From positions 10,116,663 to 10,180,662 of the forward strand of contig OW388298.1 of assembly GCA_936450465.1 (NCBI GenBank): DNA of 64,000 nucleotides, written 5' to 3'. The position numbers were made by a program, and so were the translations under genes. Positions 22,119 to 31,925 of this stretch are shown here, piece by piece; the first letter of the stretch is position 1; each line of letters opens with the position of its first letter. This DNA comes from Gibbula magus. Lineage: Eukaryota > Mollusca > Gastropoda > Trochida > Trochidae. The notes below the pieces were generated by a model. That model was not told the origin of the DNA. It saw only the letters and a list, made by a program, of their open reading frames with translations, and made no database searches.

Positions 22119-22526
22119 AGGTGCATCCATTGTGTTTCATAAAATTGTTTTTGCCTTTAATACATGCCAACATACAATATGACATTGTGTTGATATCAGT
22201 TCAAATAATTTCACTCAACTTGCATATTCAATCCCAATTATTTGCACAGTAGTTATAAGACCTATTCAACATTATCAACTTTAAGTTTTCTTTTAGTCTG
22301 TTGTAAATAAATTTCCAAAATTACGTTTGACTAATTAACGCGCGCAACATGCAGTGCATTGTCCTGTTTTCGATCAGAAATTGGTACTTTTACCTTCATA
22401 TCGTCGGTATACTGAGCCGACTAAGATCAACATGGTAATTTTCAGGAACAGTCAGTACTCTCGATAAAATAACACAATTTACAATGTTAAGCATATGTGC
22501 CCCCAAACAACACAATGGATGTACCT
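22119..22526. mobile_element. TTAA-flanked (piggyBac-like) MITE, copy 2
   Basis: Flanked by TTAA (22115-22118, 22527-22530). The ends AGGTGCATCCATTGTGTT and AACACAATGGATGTACCT differ by one base. The interior is homologous to copy 1 at 17223-17715 but about 85 bp shorter. Confidence 0.85.
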
Positions 22527-22530
22527 TTAA

Positions 22531-23006
22531 AGGGACACTCAGTATGTTATTGTAGTAACATATAACGGTAGGTCAAAAGTTACCAAGGGTGTTATTTTAT
22601 GGAGAAATAATGACTGTTGTCGAAAATTACCCTTTTAGGTCCAATCTTTTTAGTATAGTTACATTATCAAGATGTTTAGTAGTGATCATGATCAAAAACC
22701 GGACAATGCTCCGCGGCTGTGGCTCGTCAATTGTTCAAATGTAATTTTGAAAACGTATAAGTTGCAGACAAGGGGGCAGATATTGGTTTGAACATATAAC
22801 TGGTATACAAGTAAATGGGGCACATGAATTCGGCTCCTCATTGTGTATTTAGCCGATGCTCGAGTTTTATTGAAAACAAGTTATTGTCAAATATTTGCCG
22901 TTAGGGGATAGATATGCATGTCGAATGAGATGATTTGGACATAAATCAGGACATTTGATAGTTTTCAAATCTAAATAAAATTACACGAAAAACACGGAGT
23001 GTCCCT
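22531..23006. mobile_element. Foldback MITE adjoining copy 2, probable TTAA type
   Basis: It begins 'agggacactcagtatgtt' directly after the TTAA of copy 2 and ends 'aacacggagtgtccct' followed by TTCA, a one-base variant of TTAA. The ends form a 10-bp perfect inverted repeat with further partial pairing. The two elements therefore share one target site back to back. Confidence 0.65.
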
Positions 23007-23585
23007 TCAAAGGAGAATATGTATAAACATTTACATTCTGATATAAAAGAGTACTTTTAAAAACATATTCCCCCGAAAATAATATGGAAAGTCTTTGTTA
23101 AACATTAAGATGGGGATAATGCAGTGGTGAGGGGATTATTTCATGGCGTTGACCAAAACAATTTTCTTTTACGAGGCACATTCTTAGCTATTTTTTATGT
23201 CAGTCATATAAGGTAAATTGAAAAATTATTAATCGTGCATTATTCGAGAATTTATGTTACAGATCTTCAACTTCAGATGATAAACGATGGAAATCCTAAT
23301 TAACTTACAGGAAATGGCTCTATTTCTGTTCCATTAATGATTATGTAGTCAGTATTAAAGTGACATATGTTTCACCCTCATATCCCTTGTTTATCCTATG
23401 AAGTCCCAGGACAGGGACATATGTCAAGTTTACGAGGCATAAATTTGCTCTTATTAACATTTCTTGAAGACTCGTCTTCATTTATAGAGTTGATTTGGTG
23501 TAGTTATTTGTCAAGACAATTTGATAATACTTGCATATTTTTGTTAAATGACCCACAAATCATTTTGCATTTTACATATTAATTT

Positions 23586-24225
23586 AGCAGCTCCAATTTT
23601 TTTTTGCTTAGTTTCCGTGGCCGTATGTTTTGTCGCCGCGGTTTGTATTGGCTATAATTTTTTTCCTAGAAGGTTTTGAGAACTCATATACATAACTTCT
23701 TACTTATACCCCTGGGTAATGTTTTTGACATGATCACATTCAAGGTCAAAAGTCAAGGTCACGAGTTCTGAAATTCCTAAAATAATCCTTGTAAACACGA
23801 TAACTTGAAAAATATTTGTGCTATCAGGCTCTTCTTTGGTGTATATCAACTATGGAGAAAGACCAAGATTTGAAAAAGTTTTCGCTAAAATCTGTCAAAG
23901 GTCAAGGTCACAGCTATGTCACAACTTAAACATGCTTTTGTGAATATGCCGTATTTTAACTATGAACACTTTGAGTCATTGCATGATGCCACGTTAATCC
24001 TTTGATCAAATTTTGAAATAAGAAATAGGTTTTAAGAACAAACTTGTGACAAGTGACCCCAGTGATGTTTAGTAATAACTCGAATAATGAAAAAGTTTTT
24101 GTTAAAAAGAATTCCCATTTTATTGATGCTGACGAGAAAGCGAAACAGGAAAAGGCGAGACCCTAAGTTTCGGAGCTGCTCTGTTTTTGCGGTGTTCCGC
24201 AAACGCTCATCTGGTTTTATTCAGT
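23586..24225. mobile_element. Inverted, shorter copy of the 'gaccttgacc' repeat family
   Basis: Read on the minus strand, this is the same element as 10835-12445 with a single internal unit. It has 'agcagctcc' at the left, 'caaggtcaaaagtcaaggtcac', 'gattttagcgaaaac' in reverse, and 'cggagctgctctg...ttccgcaaacgctcat' at the right. Confidence 0.7.
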
Positions 24226-24289
24226 TTTCATTAGTTGGTGTTGTTCATTGGTGGATCCAGAGGGAGGGGGAGTGCGGGGAGAGTTCCAT

Positions 24290-24970
24290 TCCAAGTATAG
24301 TAAAAGACCATTGAAATCATATTGAAAAGAGCCCCATAGGCTTATGGCATGGGATGGCGTCCGTCCATCCGTCCGTCCGTAAACTTTTCACTATTTCAAC
24401 TTCTTCTTCAGAACCAATGACTCCAGAGAGCTGAAATGTATGTACAGACTCCTTGGCCAATGGGGATTCTAAATTATAGATTTTGTGACCCTGTGACCCC
24501 AAATAAGGGCCACAGGGGTCATAACCTAAAAAGCTATTTTCATCTTCTTCTCCAGAACCAATGACTCAAGAGAGTTGAAATTTTATGTACAGACTCCTTG
24601 ACTGAAGGGGATTCTAAATTTTAGATTTGGTGACCCTGTGACCCCAAATAAGGGCCACAGGGGTCACAACCTAAAAAGCTATTTTCATCTTCTTATCCAG
24701 TCCCAATGAACATAGAGAGCTGAAATTTTATGTAAAGACTCCTTGACTAAAGGGAATTCTAAATTGTAAATTTGGTAACCCGGTGACCCCAAATAAGGGC
24801 CACAGGGGTCACAACCTAAAAAGCATTTTTCATCTTTTTCTCCAGTCCCAAAAGCTCTAGAAAGCTGAAATGTTATGTACAGACTCTTTGGCCAATGGGG
24901 ATTCTAAATTGTAGATTTGGTGATCTTGTGATCCCAAATATGGATCACAGGGGTCATCGCCTAAAACAGC
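24290..24970. mobile_element. Dispersed repeat with four ~140-bp internal units
   Basis: It starts near 'cataggcttatggcatggg...cgtccgtccatccgtccgtccgt'. Units of 'catcttcttctccagaaccaatgactc', 'gagttgaaattttatgtacagactcc' and 'gtgaccctgtgaccccaaataagggccacagg' follow in four tandem copies. Same family as 32795-33480. Non-coding. Confidence 0.7.
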
Positions 24971-25284
24971 GGGGATCCGCCCCTGAAGCATGTGTTCCTA
25001 ACCAGTTTAGTGCATTAGTGCAGTTTTGCATTTTTTCCCACAGAAAAATGTCGGTTTTAATTAGATTGGGAGGAAGTGTCATACTTATTACTCAAAATAA
25101 TCCTGCAAACATGCTGCAATAAAACTTGATTATTACCGTATTTATTATTCTGTATAACATGCATAAATTAAAAAAGAAAGTAGAAGTTGAAGAAGCTTCT
25201 GTATCAGTATTTCTGAAGTCATTATCTAGCCTCCTGCATAGCAATTGCCTGGTGCCCTTTATTTTCTTCTCAAAATACATGGGT

Positions 25285-25880
25285 CGAATTTTTAGCTCAT
25301 CTGGCATGGGGATTATGGCATAACATGGCGTCCGTCCATCTGTCCATCAGTCCAACTGTTTGTCTGTAAACTTTATACTTTTTCGACTTTTTCTCAAGAA
25401 CCCTTGAGAGCTGAAATTTTATGTACAAACTCCTTGACCAATGGAGATTCTGAATTGTAAATTTGGTGACCCTGTGACCCCAAATAGGGATCACATGTGA
25501 CATGACCTAAAATCTACTTTCATCTTCTATTCCAGTAAGAAAAGCTCTAGAATGGTGAAATGTTGCATATAGACTCCTTGGCCAATAGGGACTCTTAACT
25601 TGTAGATTTGGTGACCCTATGGCCCAAAATATGGGTCACAGTGGCCACAAATTGAAGAGATATATATATTTTAGTTTATTTAGTTTATTGTTTAAAGCCC
25701 GATAGCCTGATGATATACAGAGCCTATGGTTATATTTTTGTTAACTATTTGTACTGCCATTTAACTAATTTTGACTTAAGCTTTTTTAATCTTTTACTTG
25801 AGAAGTCTATGTTTTAGATCTTCAACCTCAGATAATAAATCGTGCAAATCCCAATGAGCTACAGAGCCAATGGCTCCTTT
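25285..25880. mobile_element. Second copy of the 'gctcatctggcatggg' repeat family
   Basis: Starts 'tttttagctcatctggcatgggg', then 'ggcgtccgtccatctgtcc', then two internal units ending in 'gtgaccctatggcccaaaatatgggtcacag'. It ends at 'aatgagctacagagccaatggctcc' (about 25850-25877), the palindromic end motif seen at 13692 and 34363. Confidence 0.65.
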
Positions 25881-25884
25881 TTGA

Positions 25885-26440
25885 AACAAGATTAATTCTT
25901 TTCTGACTTTGAAAGCTTGTCTGGGACTGAGGTGTTATGTCAGATGAACGCGAATGCACCTTAAATAGCAGTAAAACAGGGTGTAAAAATTGTAACAGTT
26001 TACGAGGAAAAGTTCTAGTTAGAAGCCGTCTGGAGTTCACGTGTCAGAGTTGTGACGTCTAGTGCTCTTGGTAAACTCAGATAGTGTGGAGACGATTTGG
26101 TGAAATGAATAAAAGTCCCATGTCTGATGCCAGATATACAGCTTTGTGTCGTTTGGGAGATTAACATTGAAGAACGTGATACGCAGAGTTAGTGAATTCT
26201 CTTGAAAGGTTTTGATTTCATGCTCTTGTTTAATAGTCACACGAGGAGACAAGGATTATGATGAACACATTTTCGGGGTTGGACTAGTAACGGATATTTC
26301 TATGTTGAGGTAAACTTGATGCAGTGTTGATAATGACGTCATTGCCATTGAAGATAATTTATGGTGTGTGGAGTTTGTGAACTTATGGAGTATCTTTAAC
26401 ATATCATGTAGCCAATGAATGTACAGGTTGGTTCATTACT
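25885..26440. other. Gene-free stretch
   Basis: No supportable coding or repeat feature between the repeat copy and the minisatellite. Confidence 0.5.
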
Positions 26441-26444
26441 GCCC

Positions 26445-27570
26445 GTTAGGGTTGTGCAATATTATCAATATAAACCAGTAGAGATTGTGCAATATTATCA
26501 ATATATACCGGTACAGATTGTGCAATATTATCAATATATACCGGTGCTGATTGTGCAATATTATCAATATATACCGGTACAGATTGTGCAATATCATCAA
26601 TATCTACTGGTAGAGACTGTGCAATATCATGAATATATACTGGTAGAGACTGCAATATCATCAATATATACTGGTAGAGACTGCAATATCATCAATATAT
26701 ACTGGTAGAGACTGTTCAATGTTATTAATAAATGCAGGTAGAGATTGTACAATATTATCAATAAAAACAGGTCGAGATTGTGCAATATTATCAATACATA
26801 CCAGTAGAGATTGTGCAATATTATCAATATATACCGGTAGAGATTGTGCAATGTTATCAATATATACAGGTAGAGATTGTATAATATTATCAATATATAC
26901 CGGTAGAGATTGTGCAATATTATCTATATATACCGGAAGAGACTGTACAATATTATCAATATATACCGGTAGAGACTGTGCAATATTATCAATATGTACT
27001 GTTAGAGACTGTGCAATATCATCAATATATACTGGTAGAGACTGCAATATTATCAATATATATACTGGTTGAGACTGTGCAATGTCATCAATATATACTG
27101 GTAGAGACTGCAATATCATCAATATATACTGGTAGAGATTGTACAGTATTGTCAATATATACTGGTAGAGACTGTGCAATATTATCAATGTATACCGGTA
27201 GAGATTGTGCAATATTATCAATATATACCGGTAGAGACTGTGCAATATTATCAATAAATACAGGTAGAGATTGTGCAATATTATCAATATATACAGGTAG
27301 AGATTGTGCAATATTATCAATATCTTCTGATAGAGACTGTTCAATATCATCAATTTATACTGGTAGAGATTGTGCAATATTATCAATATATACCGGTAGA
27401 GACTGTGCAATATTATCAATAAATACAGGTAGAGATTGTGCAATATTATCAATATCTTCTGATAGAGACTGTTCAATATCATCAATTTATACTGGTAGAG
27501 ACTGTGCAATATTATCAATATAGAGACTGTGCAATATTATCAATATATACCGGTAGAGATTGTGCAATAT
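26445..27570. repeat. 33-bp minisatellite, left part
   Basis: About 33 copies of a unit such as 'gtgcaatattatcaatatat' followed by 'accggtagagatt', with a 33-bp period and shorter 30-bp variants lacking 'tgtgc'. Because the period is a multiple of three, several frames stay open for 70-285 codons on both strands, giving repeats such as YIDNIAQSLPV. These are not credible genes. Confidence 0.93.
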
Positions 27571-29070
27571 TAATAATAATAATAATACTTTATTTCCCGA
27601 TGAAGGAATTCGTTTTACAACAGTGATACAACATTTTGTGACATTAAAATACAAACATACAAAGATGAGACATATAAATATTAAATACAGATAAAACGTG
27701 TGTAGTGTGCAAGCTACAAAGACATAATAAATTAGGAGCATAAATGTACATAGTTAAAAATATATGCATGGTTGTATAGTTAAAGTTCATTTAAAAGTTT
27801 AATACTTGTAGGTAAAAACGATGAGCGTGCCCTCTTCGTCCGCGTTTTGGGAATAAGAAACCTCCGGCCAGATGGTAAAAGGGTGTAACAATTGTATAAG
27901 TCGTGGGAGGGGTCTGATAAAATTTTGTTGGCAGACTTTAAAACATTAGTTTCATATGTTTGACATAGGGAGTTAAAAGATGTGCCAGTGATTTTTGAAC
28001 AGGTGTTAACAATTTTTTGAAGTTTGTTTTTGTTTTGGAGGGAGAGAGCACCGAACCAACACTGTACAGAAAATGATAAGATTGATTGAATACAACAATT
28101 ATAAAACATGTTCATAATAGAATTGTCAACATTAAACGATCTCAGTCTTCTTAAAAAATACATACGTTGTTGGCACTTCTTGTAGATACGATCAGCGTTT
28201 GCCGAGAAGGTAAGTTTATGATCAATTACAGTGCCAAGGTACTTGTATTCGCTAACAATTTCAATTGGTTCATTCTTGATAAAAACAGGCTCACATGTCG
28301 ATTTAACTCTAAAGTCTATTATCATTTCCTTGGTCTTCTTAGTATTCAACTCCAGGTAGTTATTGTCACACCATTCCACGAAGTTACTTATGTCTGAGCG
28401 ATAATCAAGTTCACAGTCTGTTAGCAGGGATACAAGAGCAGCGTCATCTGCGAATTTAATCGTTGAGCAATTTCCGTGAGCACTTCTACAGTCGTTGGTG
28501 TATGTTATAAATAAAACAGGAGATAGCACACAGCCCTGAGGAGCACCGGTGTTTATGGAAGTGATAGCTGATCGAGTATTGTTCACCTTAACCCACTGTG
28601 TCCTATGGCTTAGAAAACTGGATATCCACTTTATGAGGTGACTGTTGACGGAGAGATCTGTAAGTTTCTGAATGAGCTTGTGCTGTTGTATGGTGTTGAA
28701 GGCCGACGAGAAATCTACGAAGAGGATTCTGGCGTAGGAGCGTGGCTTCTCCAGATGTTCGTAGATTCTGTTCAGGAGACTAAGAGTGGCGTCCTCAACT
28801 CCACGGTGGGCTCGATAAGCAAACTGTAGTGGGTCGAACTTGTCCCTGATGTCATTCAGTAAACGATGTAATACGATGCGCTCGAATGTCTTCATAAGCA
28901 CAGACGTTAGTGAAACAGGTCTGTAGTCGTTTAGCGCTGTTGGCCTTGAATGTTTGGGCACAGGAATTATCTCGGCAAGTTTCCACAGCTTGGGTATGTA
29001 GTGAGTGTCCAATGAACGTTGAAACAACGTGCTGATGGCGTAAGCTAGCTGATTACGACACTCTTTCAAC
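27571..29070 (-). mobile_element. 5'-truncated non-LTR retrotransposon (LINE) inserted in the minisatellite
   Basis: On the minus strand this reads from the reverse-transcriptase region to an (ATT)n 3' tail at 27571-27587. The tail is preceded by an AATAAAGT polyadenylation-like end (ttatttcccgatgaagg on plus). The minisatellite is interrupted within one unit; 'atta' at both edges may be the target duplication. Endonuclease and the first reverse-transcriptase motifs are missing, so the copy cannot move by itself. Confidence 0.88.
27780..29070 (-). CDS. Reverse transcriptase, partial (LINE remnant)
   Basis: About 430 residues in one uninterrupted frame. Motifs in order: LNDYRPVSLTSVLMKTFERI (RT motif 1-2 region), LFVDFSSAFNTI (catalytic Asp of motif A), GAPQGCVLSPVLF (motif B), KFADDAALVS (FADD catalytic motif C), EYKYLGTVID (thumb entrance), then the C-terminal KITGTSFNSL and LLPSGRRF regions. 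These are typical of the jockey/CR1/L2/Rex group of animal non-LTR elements; the exact clade was not determined. The frame runs upstream into the minisatellite as far as 29216, but that part is not retroelement sequence. The lack of stop codons suggests a young insertion. Confidence 0.88.
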
Positions 29071-29215
29071 ACATTATCAATATATACTGGTACAGATTGT
29101 GCAATATTATCAATATATACCGATAGAGACTGTACAATATTATCAATATCTACTAGTGGAGATTGTACAATATTATCAATATGTACTGTTAGAGATTGTA
29201 CAATTGTGCAATACA
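29071..29215. repeat. 33-bp minisatellite, right part
   Basis: Four further units continue the 26445-27570 array after the LINE, starting 'attatcaatatatactgg' and ending 'agattgtacaattgtgcaat'. Confidence 0.88.
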
Positions 29216-29239
29216 TTTATGCAGTGAAAAATTTAATTA

Positions 29240-29418
29240 AGTTATTTCATTAAGCAATAAATCATGATTGCACCTTGTGGATGCAGAGTGTTGCCCAAGG
29301 ACAATAGACAGTATATAATAGTATAAGACCCAGGTTACAAATCTTTGGAAACTCCACAAAGATTCGAACCCGGGAGGAGAGGTCGGCACACTAACCACTA
29401 CACCACCGTGCTCTACTG
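29240..29418 (-). mobile_element. tRNA-headed SINE fragment
   Basis: On the minus strand: GAGCACGGTGGTGTAGTGGTTAG (A box TGGTGTAGTGG), then CGGGTTCGAATCTTTG (B box), then 'gtaacctgggtcttatac' and 'gtccttgggcaacac'. The same ordered blocks occur in the fuller SINE at 47680-47998. The LINE-like tail is missing. Confidence 0.75.
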
Positions 29419-29954
29419 TTCTGTAAGATATCTTGTTTTGATAGAGACATCTTGTCTTGGTCACTGGTTGTGGTAGTGAAACAGGGTGTCTAAAATAGAA
29501 TGTACTATTTTGGTTGATTCGGCTTGACAGCTGTTTAATTCCAACACCTACACACACATACATCGAACAAAGGATCAGAGTTAGGATCACGGATCAAACA
29601 CATGGTTCAACAGGAGAAGCCTGCAACCACTTCAAATGCCGAATTTGGAATGGACATTAAAATGGAAAATTTAGCATTAAAACGAAAGATTTAATATATT
29701 ATCTGAAACTTTAAGATTATTGCTGACATTGCTGTTCTCATTCATGCCTTCTAGAACAGAGGTTACGATCGTAAATCTGAAGGCAGTCACCTCTGTAAGG
29801 AGATAATGTGGGCTGTCAGACGCACCTTATTTTATGCAGTGTTGTACTTCAAGAAAAAGTATTTTTGCTTATCAACAACAATAATTAAGCTACAACTGCT
29901 GTAGGTCATGGTATCTTCTGTGAAACTCAAGTTGCAGATCCGTTTGGCAGTCTG

Positions 29955-30272
29955 TACCGTATTATCTCGGGTATAAGACCACACTTGAGCCTAAGACCAT
30001 CCCCTTTTCACAGGGTTGTCCTGGTTTCGTTTATTCTCTGGTTATAGCCCGTCCCCAATTTTGCCAGATGTTCCATGGTCATACATTACATATATATCTA
30101 TAATAATATTTTAAGTTACCGGGTAAGTGTCAAAAACCTACATAAAACCTATTCTGACTGTCTGACAGTCTCTGGTATGAATTTTCATCTGAGTTGGCGT
30201 CTCTCCTGTCTAAAAGCCCACCCCCATGTTTTCAAGAAGTTTGTTTGTCTTATACCCGAGAGAATACCATAA
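29955..30272. mobile_element. Foldback MITE
   Basis: 'taccgtattatctcgggtataagac' at the left faces 'gtcttatacccgagagaataccata' at the right, an imperfect inverted repeat of about 24 nt. The interior includes 'ggttgtcctggtttcgtttattctc'. No credible coding sequence. Confidence 0.7.
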
Positions 30273-30273
30273 T

Positions 30274-31345
30274 TATACCCCCGCTACGAAGTAGTCGGGG
30301 GTATATAGCTCTCAGCGCGTCCGTCCGTCCGTCCGTCCGTCCGGAACACTTTTGGTTCCGCTCATACTACTTGTTCAATTGTTATGAAACTTTATACATG
30401 TACACTTTATGTTCCCTAGATGTGCCTTTTCTATGTTTCCTTCAGATTCCATGATTATTTTTTCAGATTTTCCACTTTTAAGCGTCTTTGTGTGCGCGTC
30501 TATGGTCACACTTTTGGTTCCGCTCATAACTCAAATACTACTTGTTCAATTGTTATGAAACTTTATACATGTACACTTTATGGTCCCTAGATGTGCCTTT
30601 TCTATGTTTCACTCAGATTCCATGATTATTTTTTCAGATTTTCCACTTTTAAGCGTCTTTGTGTGTGCGTCTATGCTTACATTTTTGGTTCCGCTCATAA
30701 CTCAAATACTACTTGTTCAATTGTTATGAAACTTTATGTATGTACACTTTATGGTCCCCACATGTGCCTTTTGTATGTTTCGTACTCTAATTTGCATAAT
30801 TTATGCAAATTTTCTCCGTTTTTCGACTTTGCCATTCAGTTTTTGTTCCACTCATAACTCAAATACTAATTGTTCAAATGTCTTGTAACTTGATACATAT
30901 AATCATCACGTTGTGTACATCTGCCTTTTGTATGTTTCATACCCTCATTTGCATAATTTATGCAAATTTTCTCCGTTTTTCATCCTCGCCATTCACACTT
31001 TTTGTTCCACTCATAACTCAGACACTAATTGTTCAAATGTTACGAAACCACTGATGTGTACATCTGTCATTTTTATATTTCATACCCTCATTTGCATATT
31101 TGTATGTTTCATACCCTCATTTGCATATTTAATGACATTTTTCAAATTTTTCGACTTTTACTTCTAAAACATGCTTACAAGTGTAATACTTGCTCTGCTT
31201 TAATAATACTTATATATAATGGTCTGTTCATACAAAAGTTTAAACATTGATACCCTTTTGCTATTTTCAAACATTTCTTTTTTACCAATGTTAAAAGCGG
31301 GGGTATCATGAGTGAGCTGTGCTCACTAATTCTCTTGTTGTTAAA
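30274..31345. mobile_element. Dispersed repeat with ~180-bp internal tandem units
   Basis: It starts 'acccccgctacgaagtagtcgggggta', a short palindrome, then a (GTCC)n run. Five related units contain 'ggttccgctcataactcaaatac', 'ttgttcaattgttatgaaac' and 'tttgcataatttatgcaaat'. It ends 'aaagcgggggtatcatgagtgagc'. Open frames in it are short and repetitive. Non-coding transposon family. Confidence 0.75.
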
Positions 31346-31504
31346 TGTCAGTGTCAATTAATGCTCACCATAACCCTGTTGCCTCTAAAGTGATAAGTGT
31401 TATTGAACAGTGAGTTACAGCTTGTTTCACTTTCAGATATTACAAACAATGATCAACAAAAGCACTGATCCAGACATTGGTTATCATTGTTATACTCGCT
31501 CTAT

Positions 31505-31682
31505 TACTGCATGTTCTGGATCAGCAGGTAGGATCGCCGCTAATGGCTGCAATACTGCCGAAGCGGCGTTAAACAATAACTCACTCACTCACTCAGCAGG
31601 TAGGATCGCCACTAATGGCTGCAATACTGCCGAAGTGGCGTTAAACAATAACTCACTCACTCACTCACTCAGCAGGTAGGAG
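31505..31682. repeat. Duplicated SINE tail with (TCAC)n
   Basis: Two tandem copies, about 92 bp apart, of 'agcaggtaggatcgcc' ... 'ggctgcaatactgccgaag' ... 'ggcgttaaacaataactcac' ending in TCAC repeats. It lies just upstream of the first recognised Schlafen-like exon. This tail type is common in molluscs. Confidence 0.7.
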
Positions 31683-31739
31683 GTCAAATTGACCCAAACT
31701 CGGCAGGCTAAAGGTTAAAGAATTATTCCTCTATTTCAG

Positions 31740-31830
31740 ATCCAACCAATGCCATCTGCCCTGCTGAGGAATTAGCAGGCCATGAGATGTGGATTGTGCC
31801 CGAGTTGTAGCGTGATGTCGCCGTCAGGGC
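31740..31830 (+). promoter_or_regulatory. 5' UTR of the Schlafen-like gene in its first recognised exon
   Basis: An acceptor, CCTCTATTTCAG|A, ends at 31739. The stretch before the ATG has an in-frame TGA at 31813-31815, so translation does not start upstream in this exon. A further non-coding exon upstream is implied. Confidence 0.6.
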
Positions 31831-31925
31831 ATGATGACTGATCCCCCATTGCTAGGCAACAAGAGATCCGCGTCAGATGAGGATATTGACCAACCAGCAA
31901 AGAAAAGGGAGAAAACTTCAGATAC
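31831..31925 (+). CDS. Schlafen-like gene, coding exon 1
   Basis: Begins ATGATGACTGATCCC; either ATG (31831 or 31834) could be used, the second having A at -3. Encodes MMTDPPLLGNKRSASDEDID and then QPAKKREKTSD, leaving two bases (AC) before the donor GTGAGT at 31926. Hydrophilic, with a bipartite-like basic pattern (KR ... KKREK). Confidence 0.75.

Noticed and set aside
26415..27523. Long frames on both strands with YIDNIAQSLPV-type or TGRDCAILSIY-type repeats
   Set aside because: Products of a 33-bp minisatellite read in several frames; no start context, no unique sequence, no domain.
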